A stretch of DNA of 64,000 bases from Craspedostauros australis (lineage: Eukaryota; Bacillariophyta; Bacillariophyceae; Mastogloiales; Achnanthaceae). Below, piece after piece: positions 20,494 to 32,073 of the stretch. The notes under the pieces are model-generated. The model saw nothing but the letters and a program-made list of their open reading frames with translations, was not told where the DNA came from and ran no database searches. The stretch lies in contig JAMXDE010000011.1 of NCBI GenBank assembly GCA_026770025.1, forward strand, positions 1,178,001-1,242,000. Direction: 5' to 3'. Position numbers and translations under genes: made by a program. Numbering within the stretch: position 1 is the stretch's first letter; each line of letters begins with the position of its first letter.

Positions 20494-23400
20494 ATGTCCC
20501 GCGCAAGACCGATGGTTGAGCAACACCAGGGACAACCGCAGCAGCAACGCCGTCGTGCGGTGCGAGGCAACGATGACGTGGGAGGATCAGACAACGCCAA
20601 GAAAGTGCAGACAGCAACGAAAACTTCGCCAGCATCAAGCGGACAAGATGAATCCGCACGAGCTATCCCCAACGCTGATGAAGCACGAACGAAGAAGACG
20701 AAGTCTCGCAGAAGCAGCAGTGGCAGAAGTCTCGCCGCCAGCATTCGCAAGGCCAAAGCAGAGGATCATCGAATGACGGTCGAGAAGGGCGTGGTGGACG
20801 AGCTGCTGCTCGTTTGCGGCGTGATCGGAACCACCACGAATGAAGGCGACGAGCTGGTGCCCGTGGCGGACTGTCTCAACTGGCTGCAGGATCTGCAACG
20901 TGCGTTGCGTCGCGATGATGATTCTTACCGCCCCATCTCGCTGCTGATTGGCAAGTGGAAGGTGGTGCAGCAGAAGCTGCTGCCGCTCATCATGACATGC
21001 CGGTACGACACATCGATCGTGTTGACGGTGGTCAAGATCCTTGTCATCCTCACCAAGCCGCTGGCGGACAACACCAAGCGCGCTGGCAAGATGATCATCG
21101 ATATGAAGAAGGCGATGGCGTTGGAGCAGGTCAAGCTGCGAGAGAACGCGCTGGAGCAGGCCAGCATGCTGATGGAGTACAAGAAGGCAGTTGTGCACCA
21201 TGTGTCGCACCACGGCAAAAGCAAGGCTGGCAAAGGCTTGCTCTCAGTCCTCGTGTCGCTGCTGGCAGAGCCATTGTCCAGGACAGGAGCAGCTCGTACC
21301 GATACGGATCATTTGACCATAGAGCTCGTTTTGCATCTCATCCGCAACTTGCTCTCTGTGGAACCGTTGATCAATGGTAAGTGAACCTAGCGTGCAGTGC
21401 TGAAGATGAGCAAAGAGAATGCAAGACCAATCTCACAACTCTTCGTTTCGCTTCTACCGAAATCCCGTCAAATTTCTGCTTTCGTTTCAATCCTCACGTC
21501 GCGCAACACTCTCGCTTCACTTGTACAACATCATCTGCAGCATCCACGGGCAGTGCCAAAGATGCGAAGAATCTTCACAATGAGCTGATCGCGCTGTGCG
21601 ACCGCGAGCTCGTGATGGAGATCCTGCTCGTCATCTGTCAAGAGATGGAGGCAAGGGAGAATGCGCAATACAATCTGCTCGTCATGGAACTGATGAACCT
21701 CATTCTCAAATCTCACGATCCGACGGCCTGCGCACGACCCGACCTTGTGAAGAAAGGAACGGTCGCATCCGCACAACGAGAAGGAGGAAGCTCTGCCAAT
21801 CGCGCAAGCAGAGCCAGAGATGCCACCAACGCAGGCCAGGCACTGTCACAGTCCACCCCGCACACCGGTGGTTCTCTATCGTCGAAACTGCGCGTCGAGA
21901 GGGCCAGGATGAAGTCACTGGCAGGACCACGACATGCTCACTTCGGCGGAACTTGGATGAAGAGGCAGGCAGACGGCAGGACGTCGTACTTTGGTGCCAC
22001 CCAAACGCCCTCCAAGAACACTAGCAAGGGCATGGTGCGGCAGAACCGCAAGGCAAGCGCCTTCATCGGTTCCGACCGCACCACAATGGCACACTCCGCT
22101 GACTGCCACAGCATCGACGATGGTCCAGCGACCAACAGAGCGCGAAAGGCCATCAACTCATTCTGTGAACGCTTCGTGCAGAACTGCTACGGACCTGTCA
22201 TGAAGTCGTTGAAGAATGAGTTCAGACGAGATTCTGCACGGTTGGAATCCGGTGACAAATGCACCTTCTTTCGTCTCATCTGGTTCTTCTCCCAGTGGTG
22301 GAGAATGCGGCACCAAGACGATGGCAGCAACGCAGCGGCTCTGGGGAACCTCATCTTCACCATGGACGTCTTCACCTTCAACCTCGTGCTCAACGCGGCA
22401 GACACTTACGCGCAGACGAAGCATTTTCCGAATCTCGCCCAGACCGTCGCGCTCTACTCCGAGATGGTGCAGCTCCTCCACAGCATGTTCAAGTCGGACG
22501 ATAGCACGGAGACCGTCATGGCGCTGGGTCTGATGGATCGGTTGTTCTACGCAAGCGAACCGCTGGACAGACTGCCCAAGCTGCTGCAGAGCTGGACGCA
22601 CGGCGCATCCACGAGAGAGTACCTGTGCGACCTGGCGGACCTTACTCACGTCACATTGAATCTGCTGGATGCCAACGAATCAGAATGCAAGAAGCTGCAG
22701 GCGCAGAACATCACGCCGCATGATGCCATCACCAAGATGCGAGCCGAAGCCGCCGACTTCGAAGTATCGACCTACTTCCTCCGCAAGATCGTGTCGAAAC
22801 AGTTCATCGCCATGTTCACTTCCCTGCTGGAGCGTTACAGCAGCAACTCCACCACCGTCAACGATCACGTCGTCGCGCTCTTCCAGCGATTCCTCAAGAT
22901 CGAGCTCGCGTCTGCGGACGATGGTGCGGACCCCGATGCGCCCAAGACGCTGTTCAAAAGCAAGAAGGTGACCATGGAACCGTTGCTGTACAACATCCAT
23001 CTCTTTCTCGTGATGGAGAAGGTATTGAACGACACGGAGATGCGACGAAAGCCTGGCTCGGACACGCTGGTAGACTTCGCGGCCAACCTCATGCACAGCT
23101 TCTCCGTGGCCGCGAACAGCAACCCTCTCCTGTTCGTAGAGATCCTGTTCCGACCGAACAACGCAGGCACATTCTGTGAGTCGGTGACGAACTGTTACGT
23201 CAGCGAGGAACTCCGGATGATCGCCGAGCGTGACGCCTTGCTCGAAGAACAGAGACGCCTGCTGGAGGCGGATGAAGATTACGCCATCTCTGGTGGTACC
23301 GGCAATCGTGGCGGCGACGATGATGGAGATGACGATGATGATGTCGAATTCGATGACTCCATGGTGAGCGCCGGTGGTGTTCATGACAATGATCAGAGCA

Positions 23401-23828
23401 ATAAGTCTGCGAGGAGTGAAGATGACGATGACAGCGACGATGAAAGCGATGATGACGAAGAGGAGGAGCTGGACTTCACAGAGGACAGCACTGTGAAGGG
23501 GTCAACAGCAACAGCAACACAGCAAGCGCTGTCGCTCAACAAGGACGACGGTAGCGACGACGGTAGCGCCATCGCAGGTGCGACGCAAGCAACAGCCTCG
23601 TCGGATACAGAGAAAACCAAACGCGCCCGTGATAATGACACGACGTCGCCATCATCTGCGAAGAAGCCACGACTTTCGAAGGCACCGGCCATCGAGGATG
23701 ATGACAGTGATGATGATATCGAGTTTGACACCGTTGCGGAGACAGACGCACAGGAACAACCAACCGCGAACCATAAATCCCAGTCGACTCGCCGCATCAT
23801 TGACGACGATGACAGCGATGACGAGTGA
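20494..23828 (+). CDS. Timeless/Tof1 replication-fork protection protein
   Basis: Two exons (20494-21376 and 21541-23828) give 1056 aa. The donor is GTAAGT at 21377 and the acceptor CTGCAG ends at 21540; the join is in frame (split Ala codon). Timeless/Tof1 with Tipin/Csm3 stabilises stalled replication forks and supports checkpoint signalling and cohesion in the nucleus. The Timeless N-terminal domain is clear: VVDELLLVCGVIG near residue 97, the LRRDDDSYRPISLLIGKW block, ILVILTKPL, YKKAVVHH, ELVLHLIRNLLS, then across the junction ELVMEILLVICQEME and YNLLVMELMNLILK. Later, HAHFGGTWMKRQ and the FCERFVQNCYGPVMKSLKNEF...TFFRLIWFFSQWWR region also fit. The C-terminus (about residue 870 on) is an acidic Asp/Glu/Ser tail with a KKPR patch. 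Start choice: the first in-frame ATG, upstream of a basic low-complexity leader. Confidence 0.92.
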
Positions 23829-24770
23829 TTGAGTGGTTGAGTGGTTGAGAAAGGGGAGTGGTGGGGACCAGAGACACATACATGATCTAACACGAGGCAA
23901 CAAACTTGTCACACAATGAGATAGAGTAGAGTACTGTGATGAACAATGAACATTAGTATTATGCTGTAAAACGTTGAACAGAATATGCTCTCAACAGAGT
24001 GAGGTCGGGAACAGCAGAGCACACTCGTTCGTCAATGCAATACAATACGTGATCACGCTTCGTCGACAAGGAGCGCTTGTCCAAAGAACGTTCACAGAAT
24101 GGAATGAAACTGCAGTAAAACAACGAAAAGCAACGCGGCAATTTGTGACACCGCTTGGCACAATAAATCAGTCATGTTACGAACCAGTCACGGAAATGAT
24201 AATTCTCCCGATATCATTCTCCGTTTAGAGTATCTTTATTGGCTTATTTTTGTCGTACCGGCGTCGCGACCATAATTGTTCGAAATCAACCATTCGCGGT
24301 TCAGTCAACCCCACATTTTCTTGGTGGCTCCAGCGTTCTCCTCGAACCAGCGGAGACACGTCGTGGTTGTGACGTGAAATGGCGAGAAGTTTCTGAGTGT
24401 GGATGCCATCTTTCTTGGTTGCTCTGTCCTGTTTGATTCGGCCATGGCGCGGGTATGGTATCGATTCTATCCGTGGATCTGTGCCCTACACATCTACCTC
24501 TCGCTCCTTGAATTCTCCTACCCACCCACAGTACGAGCAGAGCACGAGTAGGGTCCGCTACTGCACTCACAGTTCCCTGAGGAGAACAGCCCCATAATTT
24601 GGACAGCACGTGTCATCCAAGCCTTGTTGCTCCACATCACGCCATACCACAGCACAGCGCAACAGACAAGAACTCCGCGCATCGCATCAGCGTTCTCATC
24701 CCAACGGACTCCGACCGCATCCATCCCGAAGCAACACAAAGCAACACAACCGCACGCACAGAACTCCACC
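23829..24770. other. intergenic between tandem plus-strand genes
   Basis: The left side has GATAGAGTAGAGTACTGTG (about 23921-23939), the recurrent gene-end motif. The right side is the upstream region and CA-rich leader of the next gene, including an in-frame ATG at 24624 that would add 49 residues. No other gene was seen. Confidence 0.4.
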
Positions 24771-27689
24771 ATGGACAGCATGGACGCCATGGACGCCGTG
24801 GACACCAAGAATCGGCACCACCAGCGCCATCGTCGAGGTCCGCTGAAGAAACGGATCATGCGGATGCGCCAAGAAGAGCAAGAAGACGAGCAAAAGCCCG
24901 AGCAAGTCCACGACAGCGAAGTCCACGGCAACGCCGACGTGGACATGCTGGAACGATCCAAGATGGCGCCATCGCCCACCAGCATCACGTCCATCTGCTC
25001 ATGGGATGGATCCTCAGAACGACCATCGTCGGCCCTTCCGGAGACCTCGTCATCATCTCCGAACGATGACCACCAAGAGAACACGATCCCATCATCCGAT
25101 CGGCTGCCGCAGTCCAACCAAGATGCCTCGAAGGACGCCCACACAATCCATGCCAATAGCCGTAGCGACAGCCATAGCGACGGCGATGATGATGACAGCA
25201 AACACGGCAACATCCCAGCGACACCGTCTTGCCCGACAACACTATCATCCATGCCGCAACCGAAGCGGAAGCAGCGGAAGCCAACCTCGCGCGATGGTTC
25301 CGCTGCCAATCTTTCGCGCGCACCATCAGCGAAGTGGTTGCGAACCAAGCAGACAAAGACCAGCAAGAAGATCTCCGTGTCCGTGGCGAAGGCCGGCCGC
25401 TCCAAGTCCTTCGGCCTCCGCAAGACCTCGTTCGCCCGACAGCGCGCCATCGTCTACCTGACGGCCAAGACGCATGTCAAGCGTCTCGTCTCAGCGCTCC
25501 AGCGCAAATGGAAGATCCCGATGATCAAGCCGCTGCCTCGTTCGGCTGTCCTCTACGGCGACGTGGAAGCGCTCTGCGACGCTCCGAAGTTGCACGAGGC
25601 GAATCCTTCCGGTGAGGCAAGCACCAGCGGCGACGACGCCGAGCCAAGCAACGCTCTGATACGGCATCATGCGCGGCCATGGATGTCGAACCATCCGAAG
25701 AAGAGTCTAGATGGGGCAACTCAGCTGTGCCGTCCCCAGCAGCTGGGGAAGCCCCTAGCGCACCCACTGCCGATTCACAGCCTTCGGCGGCTACAGAGAC
25801 AGATACAAACGAAGCAGAAGAAGAAGAACCGAAACACTCAAGCCTGGCAAGGCGTCCGCAGCCGAAATGGTGGAAGCCATGCCCTTGGTATGGACGGAGA
25901 TGCACAGATGCTCGAACCGTCAACTCGGCAACATGCCACCATGGCGACACAACCGACAGTGCAAAGCCATTGTCCGCTCCTCACCTTCAAGTTCGGCGAT
26001 CCTACGCTCAAACACCAATACCGACTGCATGGTTCGAATGCAACAGCTCAAACTGTGCAACGCCCAGCGTCGGGCGGTGAGACTTCATCGATCGTCTTCC
26101 AGCCACGCCGCTTCGAGCATGGCGTCCCCGATGATCTTGTTGGTGGGATCCACGCCAATCTATTTCGCACGCGTGCTCAAAGTTCTGGTGCGGAACACCC
26201 GAAGAAAGCTCTCCGTCGTGCTTCGCTCCCAGCACTCCGTTCAGATGCTCTATCTGCGAATCCTGCCCACACCATCCAAGCTGTGCGTCGTTTCCGCAAC
26301 AGCTATACCCACAGCAGCAGCAACCGCAACGGCCTTGCTTCGACGGGCCACGAAGATCTCCAAGTGTCTCCCATCAACTCAATCCAGGAGCCCGCCCGCG
26401 AATCCAGCAACGAACATGACGCCGACAATGGCATCAACAACGAAGGCAATGACGAAAACGTCCCTGACAACAACCAAACGATCCCCAAGCCAAGACAGTC
26501 TGCTTCATCGTCGCAGCTTCCCTCCATGGGATTCACACCATTGAAGCCTCAAGGGAATCGGTTCGGTATGCCACGTCCTGCTACTCCTTCCACCCCAACG
26601 CAGCAGCACGACCGGGCTCTTCGACCCATCGAGCTCCGTGGTCAAGGACTGTTCAAGCCTACCAGCCATCTTCTCAGAGCCTCTGCGATGGCTTTCCCTG
26701 TGCCAGCTGCTGCTGCTGGTGCTGATATGCCGAATGTCCGACCCGCGCATCGCTGGGCGCTCCCACCACGATCACTCGTCTGCAGTGACTCTGCAAAGAT
26801 GTCTCTTCCGGTTCCAAGACGCCAAGCAAAGATCGGCCGTGCCTTCGATGGGCAAAGCTTGGGCATTCGCTCGCAAATGACCAAGCGTCCTTCCGACAGC
26901 CAGCTCATCAGTGCTGGTCGACCCAACATTCTTTCTACCATCGACACCATCGGTCATGACGAGTACTACGAACAGATCTACCGCAACCCATCAGCTATCC
27001 GCCGTCGAGCAGGTGTTCGGCAGGAACGTATCGTGATAAGAGGGCAGGTCATTTCGAGCATGGAAGTGGAGTCAAACGCAAATGCGCCGATAAGAAACAT
27101 GCATGTCCCTGCCGTTCCACGGCGCAGCATGGCTCCGACCGGCGCTATGATCCCACATGTCAAACCGATGGTATTCCAACCCCCCATCCATCAAGCGTGG
27201 ATGCCACAGACTGCTCGCCAAGAAGCTGGCTTGGTCATGGCAGACCAGCCTCAAGCCGGCCCCACTCCAACATCGCGAGCAACTTCACGTGAGCGTGGTG
27301 CTGCGGATACCCCACTGCCATCGTCGTCTTCATGCACGATTTCAGTGACAACGATGAGTGCGCGACAGAAACCTTCCCCAATGCCATTGCTGAGCGTGAC
27401 ATCGTCTGTCATCAACATGGCTGAGTCTGTCTCGGCCATGGATGTTGACGATGATGTCTCCACCGAAGCACCCCTGTGCACTTCATCATCTATGCCCTTC
27501 CAAGGCAAAGAAAACAGCAGCCATGATGGGGTTGGCTGCGAAGTCCAATGGATAGCAACGCGCAAACCGAGTGCCGTCCCAAATGCCAATAGCAAGGACA
27601 ATGCAAACAACAACAGTGCGAATGGTGTCAGAGTCGCGAAAAACCATGCCAAGAAGGGCGAGGCACCACACATCATCGTCATCGATTGA
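24771..27689 (+). CDS. large basic, Ser/Pro-rich hypothetical protein
   Basis: I do not recognise this protein. The intronless frame gives 972 aa from the ATG at 24771, which sits in a CCACCATGG context; an ATG at 24624 in the same frame would give 1021 aa. The N-terminus is repetitive (MDSMDAMDAVD), then basic (RRGPLKKRIMRMRQEEQEDE). The only segment that looks folded is near residues 210-260 (RKTSFARQRAIVYLTAKTHV, then KRLVSALQRKWKIPMIKPLP), plus a shorter block near residue 735 (ILSTIDTIGHDEYYEQIYRN). The remainder is disordered, with many Arg/Ser/Pro and short Gln runs. GKENSSHD near the C-terminus contains a KEN sequence, which in cell-cycle proteins can be an APC/C degron; with one three-residue match this is only a possibility. 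Confidence 0.72.
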   Translation: MDSMDAMDAVDTKNRHHQRHRRGPLKKRIMRMRQEEQEDEQKPEQVHDSEVHGNADVDMLERSKMAPSPTSITSICSWDGSSERPSSALPETSSSSPNDDHQENTIPSSDRLPQSNQDASKDAHTIHANSRSDSHSDGDDDDSKHGNIPATPSCPTTLSSMPQPKRKQRKPTSRDGSAANLSRAPSAKWLRTKQTKTSKKISVSVAKAGRSKSFGLRKTSFARQRAIVYLTAKTHVKRLVSALQRKWKIPMIKPLPRSAVLYGDVEALCDAPKLHEANPSGEASTSGDDAEPSNALIRHHARPWMSNHPKKSLDGATQLCRPQQLGKPLAHPLPIHSLRRLQRQIQTKQKKKNRNTQAWQGVRSRNGGSHALGMDGDAQMLEPSTRQHATMATQPTVQSHCPLLTFKFGDPTLKHQYRLHGSNATAQTVQRPASGGETSSIVFQPRRFEHGVPDDLVGGIHANLFRTRAQSSGAEHPKKALRRASLPALRSDALSANPAHTIQAVRRFRNSYTHSSSNRNGLASTGHEDLQVSPINSIQEPARESSNEHDADNGINNEGNDENVPDNNQTIPKPRQSASSSQLPSMGFTPLKPQGNRFGMPRPATPSTPTQQHDRALRPIELRGQGLFKPTSHLLRASAMAFPVPAAAAGADMPNVRPAHRWALPPRSLVCSDSAKMSLPVPRRQAKIGRAFDGQSLGIRSQMTKRPSDSQLISAGRPNILSTIDTIGHDEYYEQIYRNPSAIRRRAGVRQERIVIRGQVISSMEVESNANAPIRNMHVPAVPRRSMAPTGAMIPHVKPMVFQPPIHQAWMPQTARQEAGLVMADQPQAGPTPTSRATSRERGAADTPLPSSSSCTISVTTMSARQKPSPMPLLSVTSSVINMAESVSAMDVDDDVSTEAPLCTSSSMPFQGKENSSHDGVGCEVQWIATRKPSAVPNANSKDNANNNSANGVRVAKNHAKKGEAPHIIVID

Positions 27690-28292
27690 TGGGGCCGTGG
27701 ATGCGACTGCTGGCGGGATGGACCGTTGGGTGCGAGTTCGTGGGTCACATCGTCTGAATGAATACTTGTACATACGAGTATACTCGTAGAGTAGTCCGAT
27801 ATGAATACAACAGTATAGTACGAGTACTCTCTCGGGAGTGTGATGCACATGCGGAACAGCGTGGCCTGCACGGACCGTTGCTGGCCATCAACGACCTAAT
27901 AGTTGCGTACGCGTGGAGTGCTCGTGTCTTGCTTCCTTGTTGCGGTCCAGGAATGAACTGGAGCAAAGAGCATGCTGGTTTCAAACGCCGCACTCGTGCT
28001 TCGGTGGCAAACCATGGAACAGAAGAGCACTCCAGAGCGGGCGCAATGCTCCTTGGCACAGCAGTCGTGTGGTGCTAGTAAATGCGATGTGTTGAAGCCC
28101 AATTGTGATGACCACTACTATTTACTGATTATCCGCTGTCGCTGTCTGCGGGACGGTTGTTGTTGCCAGTGAGCTAGTTTGTCAGTCAGCCAGTGATAGA
28201 GAATGTGTACTATATGCACTTCGGTTGGGATCATTCCAATGACCTCGACCGGTCTTCAGCCTTCCATCTTTGCCATGAACGAAAATTGGAGT
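27690..28292. other. intergenic between convergent 3' ends
   Basis: Contains TACATACGAGTATACTCG (about 27769-27786) and TAGTACGAGTACTCTC (about 27815-27830), dense in the GAGTA/TACTC motif and locally palindromic. This is the shared 3' region of the 24771 gene and the FCP gene. No gene was seen. Confidence 0.45.
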
Positions 28293-29094
28293 TTAGACGG
28301 ATGGGATGAGGGAGACTCCGAGCTTCTCGTGGACCATAAGGGCCTGTTGTTTTTGGGGATGTGTTGTATGGTATAATGCATTGAACGGAGAGAGGAAGGG
28401 GAATAGTGGATGTTGTTTGTGTGAGTCGGCGTTGATGTGCGGGGATGTACAAGAATATGCGATGACGAAAAGAGACGCATCGGAACTCTTGGGTCGGGCG
28501 GATCTTTGGATCATGCGGAATCATGATCGATCTCCAGAAACGGGTACTACTTACGAGGATTCCCATCATGGCGGCACGGCCCTGGTTGAGCTCGATGGCG
28601 CGCTTCTGGTACTTGGTCTCCTCGTCGAAGGTGGCCCAGCCGTAGTCGATGAATCCGTTACGGAAGTCACCCACGAACTCTCCTCCGGTGATGTCCTTCA
28701 TGACGAAGATCTCGAGGAATCCGATGAAGGCGAAGAGCTGGAAGAGGCCGGCTCCTGGGATGGCGCTGAGGGCGCCGAATCCGGCTGGGACATCAGAGAA
28801 CTGGGTTCCGTCCAGGGAGATGGCTCCTGGGAGACGGACTCCGGCCTCCTCGATGAGGTATCCGACGACGGCGAGCATGGCGATACGTCCGTGCTTGATC
28901 TCGACGAAACGGAGGCGCTCGAAGTTGGCCTCGTTGCCATCGGCGACAAGGCCGAGTGGGTCGAAGAATCCGAGTGGAGCCTGGGCACCGAGCTCCTCCT
29001 CGAAGGCCTGGACGGCGGTGGAGCGAGCGACCTGCTTGGCTGGGGCGAAAGCAGCGGCGGAGGCGATGAGGGAGGCGAGGATGCAGGTCTTCAT
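28293..29094 (-). CDS. fucoxanthin-chlorophyll a/c light-harvesting protein (Lhcf type)
   Basis: Two exons on the minus strand, 29094-28555 and 28343-28293, give 196 aa. The donor is GTAAGT (28554 downwards), the acceptor CAG ends at 28344, and the intron is 211 bp. FCPs bind fucoxanthin and chlorophylls a and c in the plastid thylakoid. The N-terminus MKTCILASLIASAAAFAP is a signal peptide with the AFAP-type cleavage site (Phe at +1) of a bipartite plastid presequence. Helix 1 carries RFVEIKHGRIAMLAVVGY, helix 2 SAIPGAGLFQLFAFIGFLEI, helix 3 AIELNQGRAAMMGIL, with the paired Glu/Arg chlorophyll ligands of LHC helices 1 and 3. The last exon adds ALMVHEKLGVSLIPSV, the usual C-terminus. Reading through the donor instead gives an unrelated tail of about 107 residues, so splicing is needed. 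Confidence 0.95.
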
Positions 29095-31141
29095 GGTGGA
29101 AATTGAGTTCGTGTGGATTGATTGGATTTATGAGGTGTGTGTGGTGCAATGTGCGTTGCTACATCGACGAGCGCGAGTACGAAGAGAGCACCAACACAAC
29201 CGCTAGCCACTCCACCAAACCCGAGCGAATCTAAACCACCACAACCTGAACAACACGAGAGAGCAGAGAGAGAAAGAGGAAGAGAGATGGCCGATCCGCA
29301 GCCTGTGGCGCTGGTGCCAACTGGAAAGAAAACCAAAGTTGCCTTTTCTTCTCGATTTGGTATCTTCATCGTGGCGCAAAGTTCAACGATGCCAAGATAC
29401 CCAGAATGGACGTCTGCCCGTCTATCATAGATTCCGATTGGCTCTTCGTCGATTGTTTGGCGTCTGCTTGTCTGATTGTTCTGAATTTTAGTGACCGAAT
29501 AAATACCAAGAACGAGCGTCTGACGCATGTCTGTTTGATTGACGTCATCGTGATCACATTTTTCTTTTTGGGAATTGGGACAAACAATGATACCATCATC
29601 ACTCCCAAATTGTTCCGAGAACCAATCACTCACTCGCTCACCTCCCAATTCTCGTTGCGATCACATGCGCAGACCCATCACATGAATGCTTCTCATCTCT
29701 CCTCCGTCTTCTGATGTCTCTTTGGTCCGTGGCTGTTGGTTCTGGCATTGGGCTGAAGCCATGGGTGGGTACGATTAAAAGTACTCTGTCGTACTCCGTC
29801 ACCAGAAGAGAAGAGAAAGGTTGTCAAAGTGGAGGAACCTGGAACGAAGAAGGGCACGGAAAGAGAAAAAGAACAATGGAACAAGAACAAAGATGAGGAA
29901 TGAGGCGTGAGGGATGAGGACTGGCCATGCAAATCATGGAGTAGGTCGTACGAGTGATGAACGCGAGGTGGTCATCATCCTTTTTCGAGGTGCGTGAGTT
30001 GTCGGTTCGCCGGAGTTGACGTCGTGATGATTGGCACCCCCCACCAGAGAGAAGAGGAACAGAAGCCACATCAAGTGGCCGTTGACGCCGCCATCATTCT
30101 TGATGGCTTCTGGTCAAAAGGTTTCAACATTTCTGTTCGCTCGTGTCATGGTGGACATCAGGGCAATTTGTGGTGTTGTTTCCAAATGAGGACATCATTC
30201 TGCGAATTCAGCAGCAACAAGGTGATTACGATACCACCAGACACTTCAACCTCTCATCGCATCTCGTCTCGTCTCGTCTCTTTCTATCGCCTTACGGCCC
30301 CATTCAGGATAGAATCGTACGTTTTTGCGGATTTGACATCGTAACACGTGATATTTTTAGAACATGATTTTTCGTGTTGTCCATTAGGGTTAGATATATT
30401 TAGCTAGCTTCTACGACATAAATGCCTGGCTGACTTGTCTTCAGCGTGGACGGAAATGATGACGTTTTTGACGGTCGATTTCGGACGGCAATGACATCCA
30501 AGGGGGTGGATGGTGACGTTGCGGCAGATTTGGTGACACGTTGATTCCTCGCGTTGTTGGTGATTTGGCTCGGTTTGGGGTTTCCTCCTTTGGGCGTGTC
30601 GTGCCGGCAGCATCCCTGCGCATCAGCTGCAACAGCAACACTTGCGAATACCACACAACACAGTATTATAATATAATGTAGTGGAGCACAATGACTTATT
30701 CTGTGGTATGCAAAATATTGTATAATACTATTTCATGTTGAGCTTAGTTTGTAACACAAAGTCCTGCGCAATCTGCATGTCTCCCCTTGCTGAGCTGATG
30801 GCACGACGCGGAAAGAGACTGGTGGTGGCAGCGTCGTTTCCATTGTTGTTTCTCGTGTTGTGTTTTGTGTCGTTGTCGGTTGATTTTGACCTTTCCTGTT
30901 GTGGCAGCCATCATTGCGCAAATCGCAACACGATTTTGGCAGGAAGAAGGAACCAAATGACCACATTTTTTCCAATTCCATGGTTCCGTTTGCAGGATCT
31001 GGCGTCAGAGCACGTTTTCTGGATTCCGATCCTGGTGGTGAGACAGACGTTGAATTTGTCATTTTGAGGGATCGAGCAGAGACAAACAACACGAGAATGA
31101 GCTCCACTGCCGAACCATTCCGCCGAGACTCGAACCACCAG
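29095..31141. other. intergenic; FCP upstream region, no gene seen
   Basis: About 2 kb without convincing coding sequence. The left part is the FCP promoter and leader. A 37-bp segment at 30298-30334 recurs inverted at 62273-62309 with one mismatch. Sequence at 30655-30735 is AT-rich (GTATTATAATATAATGTAG, ATATTGTATAATACTATT). Short frames at 29137-29430, 30441-30656 and 30735-31067 lack motifs. The last five bases (31137-31141, ACCAG) are the left target duplication of the copia element. Confidence 0.45.
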
Positions 31142-32021
31142 AGTTAAATTTCGTTAGTTCGCGTGTCCGAGATGTCCCCGTAGATGGAACAAATCCGGAT
31201 TGGATCGTTTGTTGTTGTTGTTGTTGTTGTTGACAATAGGGACGGACTTTGTGTTTTTTGTTGCTGTGAGAAAATTGTTTGTTGCGTTGCCTTGAGCAAG
31301 CGTTCAATGTCGCAACTCGGACCGACTGATGAAGTCGTTTGGTGTCAGAGTTTACGATGGGAAGACGAGAGTGAATGCAATTGATTTGTACTGTGTTTGA
31401 AGAGTGTTTTGAGTTGTGAACTTTTGCATTTTATGATTAAGTTGATGAAGACAATGAAGATGATGATGAAGACAATGAAGAGGCAACAATCATGCAGGAC
31501 ATGTTTCTTGGCAGTGTTGTTTGCAGGAGATTTCCTGCAGACATCGTTGTGTTTTCTGTGGGGCAAGACACTTGGTTGTGTGCCTTGTTTCACTCCCTTC
31601 TTGCAGTGTATCGACTCTTTGATCATCCTATGTTCTCCTGTTGATCTTGGTTCGTTGCTGAGCAGCAGAGAGCTGTTGGGCATGACCCTTTCTTCTATCA
31701 TGCTAATCATGTCAAGGGCTGGGATCTTACAGCCAAGCAGTCTTTGCAGTTCGATGCAATCACTCTTGTGATTCAAACATAAGCTGCAATGAACCTCTTG
31801 ACAGGCATCTGTGATTGGTAGTCTCCAATCCCTTGTAGCTTGATAATTCTCACTTGGTCTTGGTTCGTACCCAGGGGTACGCGCTTCGCGTTGGCGGACA
31901 GTCGTGAGAAAACCAAGACCAAATATTTTGGGGGGGAAATTGTCAAATTGGACTAATCCGATTACAAGGAAACTCCGAAGAGTGTCCTGCTGTCGGACGT
32001 CCAGGGCCTCATGTTGTAACT
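31142..32021 (-). repeat. 3' LTR of the intact copia element
   Basis: 880 bp. On the plus strand it begins AGTTAAATTTCG and ends TTGTAACT, so the termini are AGTTA..TAACT rather than TG..CA. It contains a (GTT)n run near 31208 and a 12-bp inverted repeat TTGGTCTTGGTT (31854-31865) / AACCAAGACCAA (31911-31922). Confidence 0.93.
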
Positions 32022-32031
32022 CTCCCTCTCG
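32022..32031 (-). other. polypurine tract of the intact copia element
   Basis: Read on the minus strand, CGAGAGGGAG directly abuts the LTR start AGTTAC. This placement is where plus-strand DNA synthesis is primed in LTR elements. Confidence 0.75.
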
Positions 32032-32073
32032 ATACGTTGCGTGAGAAGGGAGTCCCTGAGGCGAGGCACACCG

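Noticed and set aside
22158-23384. long minus-strand frames antisense to Timeless
   Set aside because: Antisense artefacts of codon bias; the plus strand carries the conserved Timeless domain.
28306-29106. 266-codon plus-strand frame antisense to the FCP gene
   Set aside because: It is the mirror of a highly biased coding sequence. The minus strand has the plastid presequence, three LHC helices and correct splicing.
29137-29430. 97-codon plus-strand frame upstream of the FCP gene
   Set aside because: No motif, lies in the FCP promoter and leader, and length is within chance expectation.
31120-31141. tRNA gene disrupted by the copia insertion (GGTTCGAGTC on the minus strand)
   Set aside because: The T-stem does not pair on either side of the loop, and no A box or acceptor pair was found when the insertion site is rejoined.
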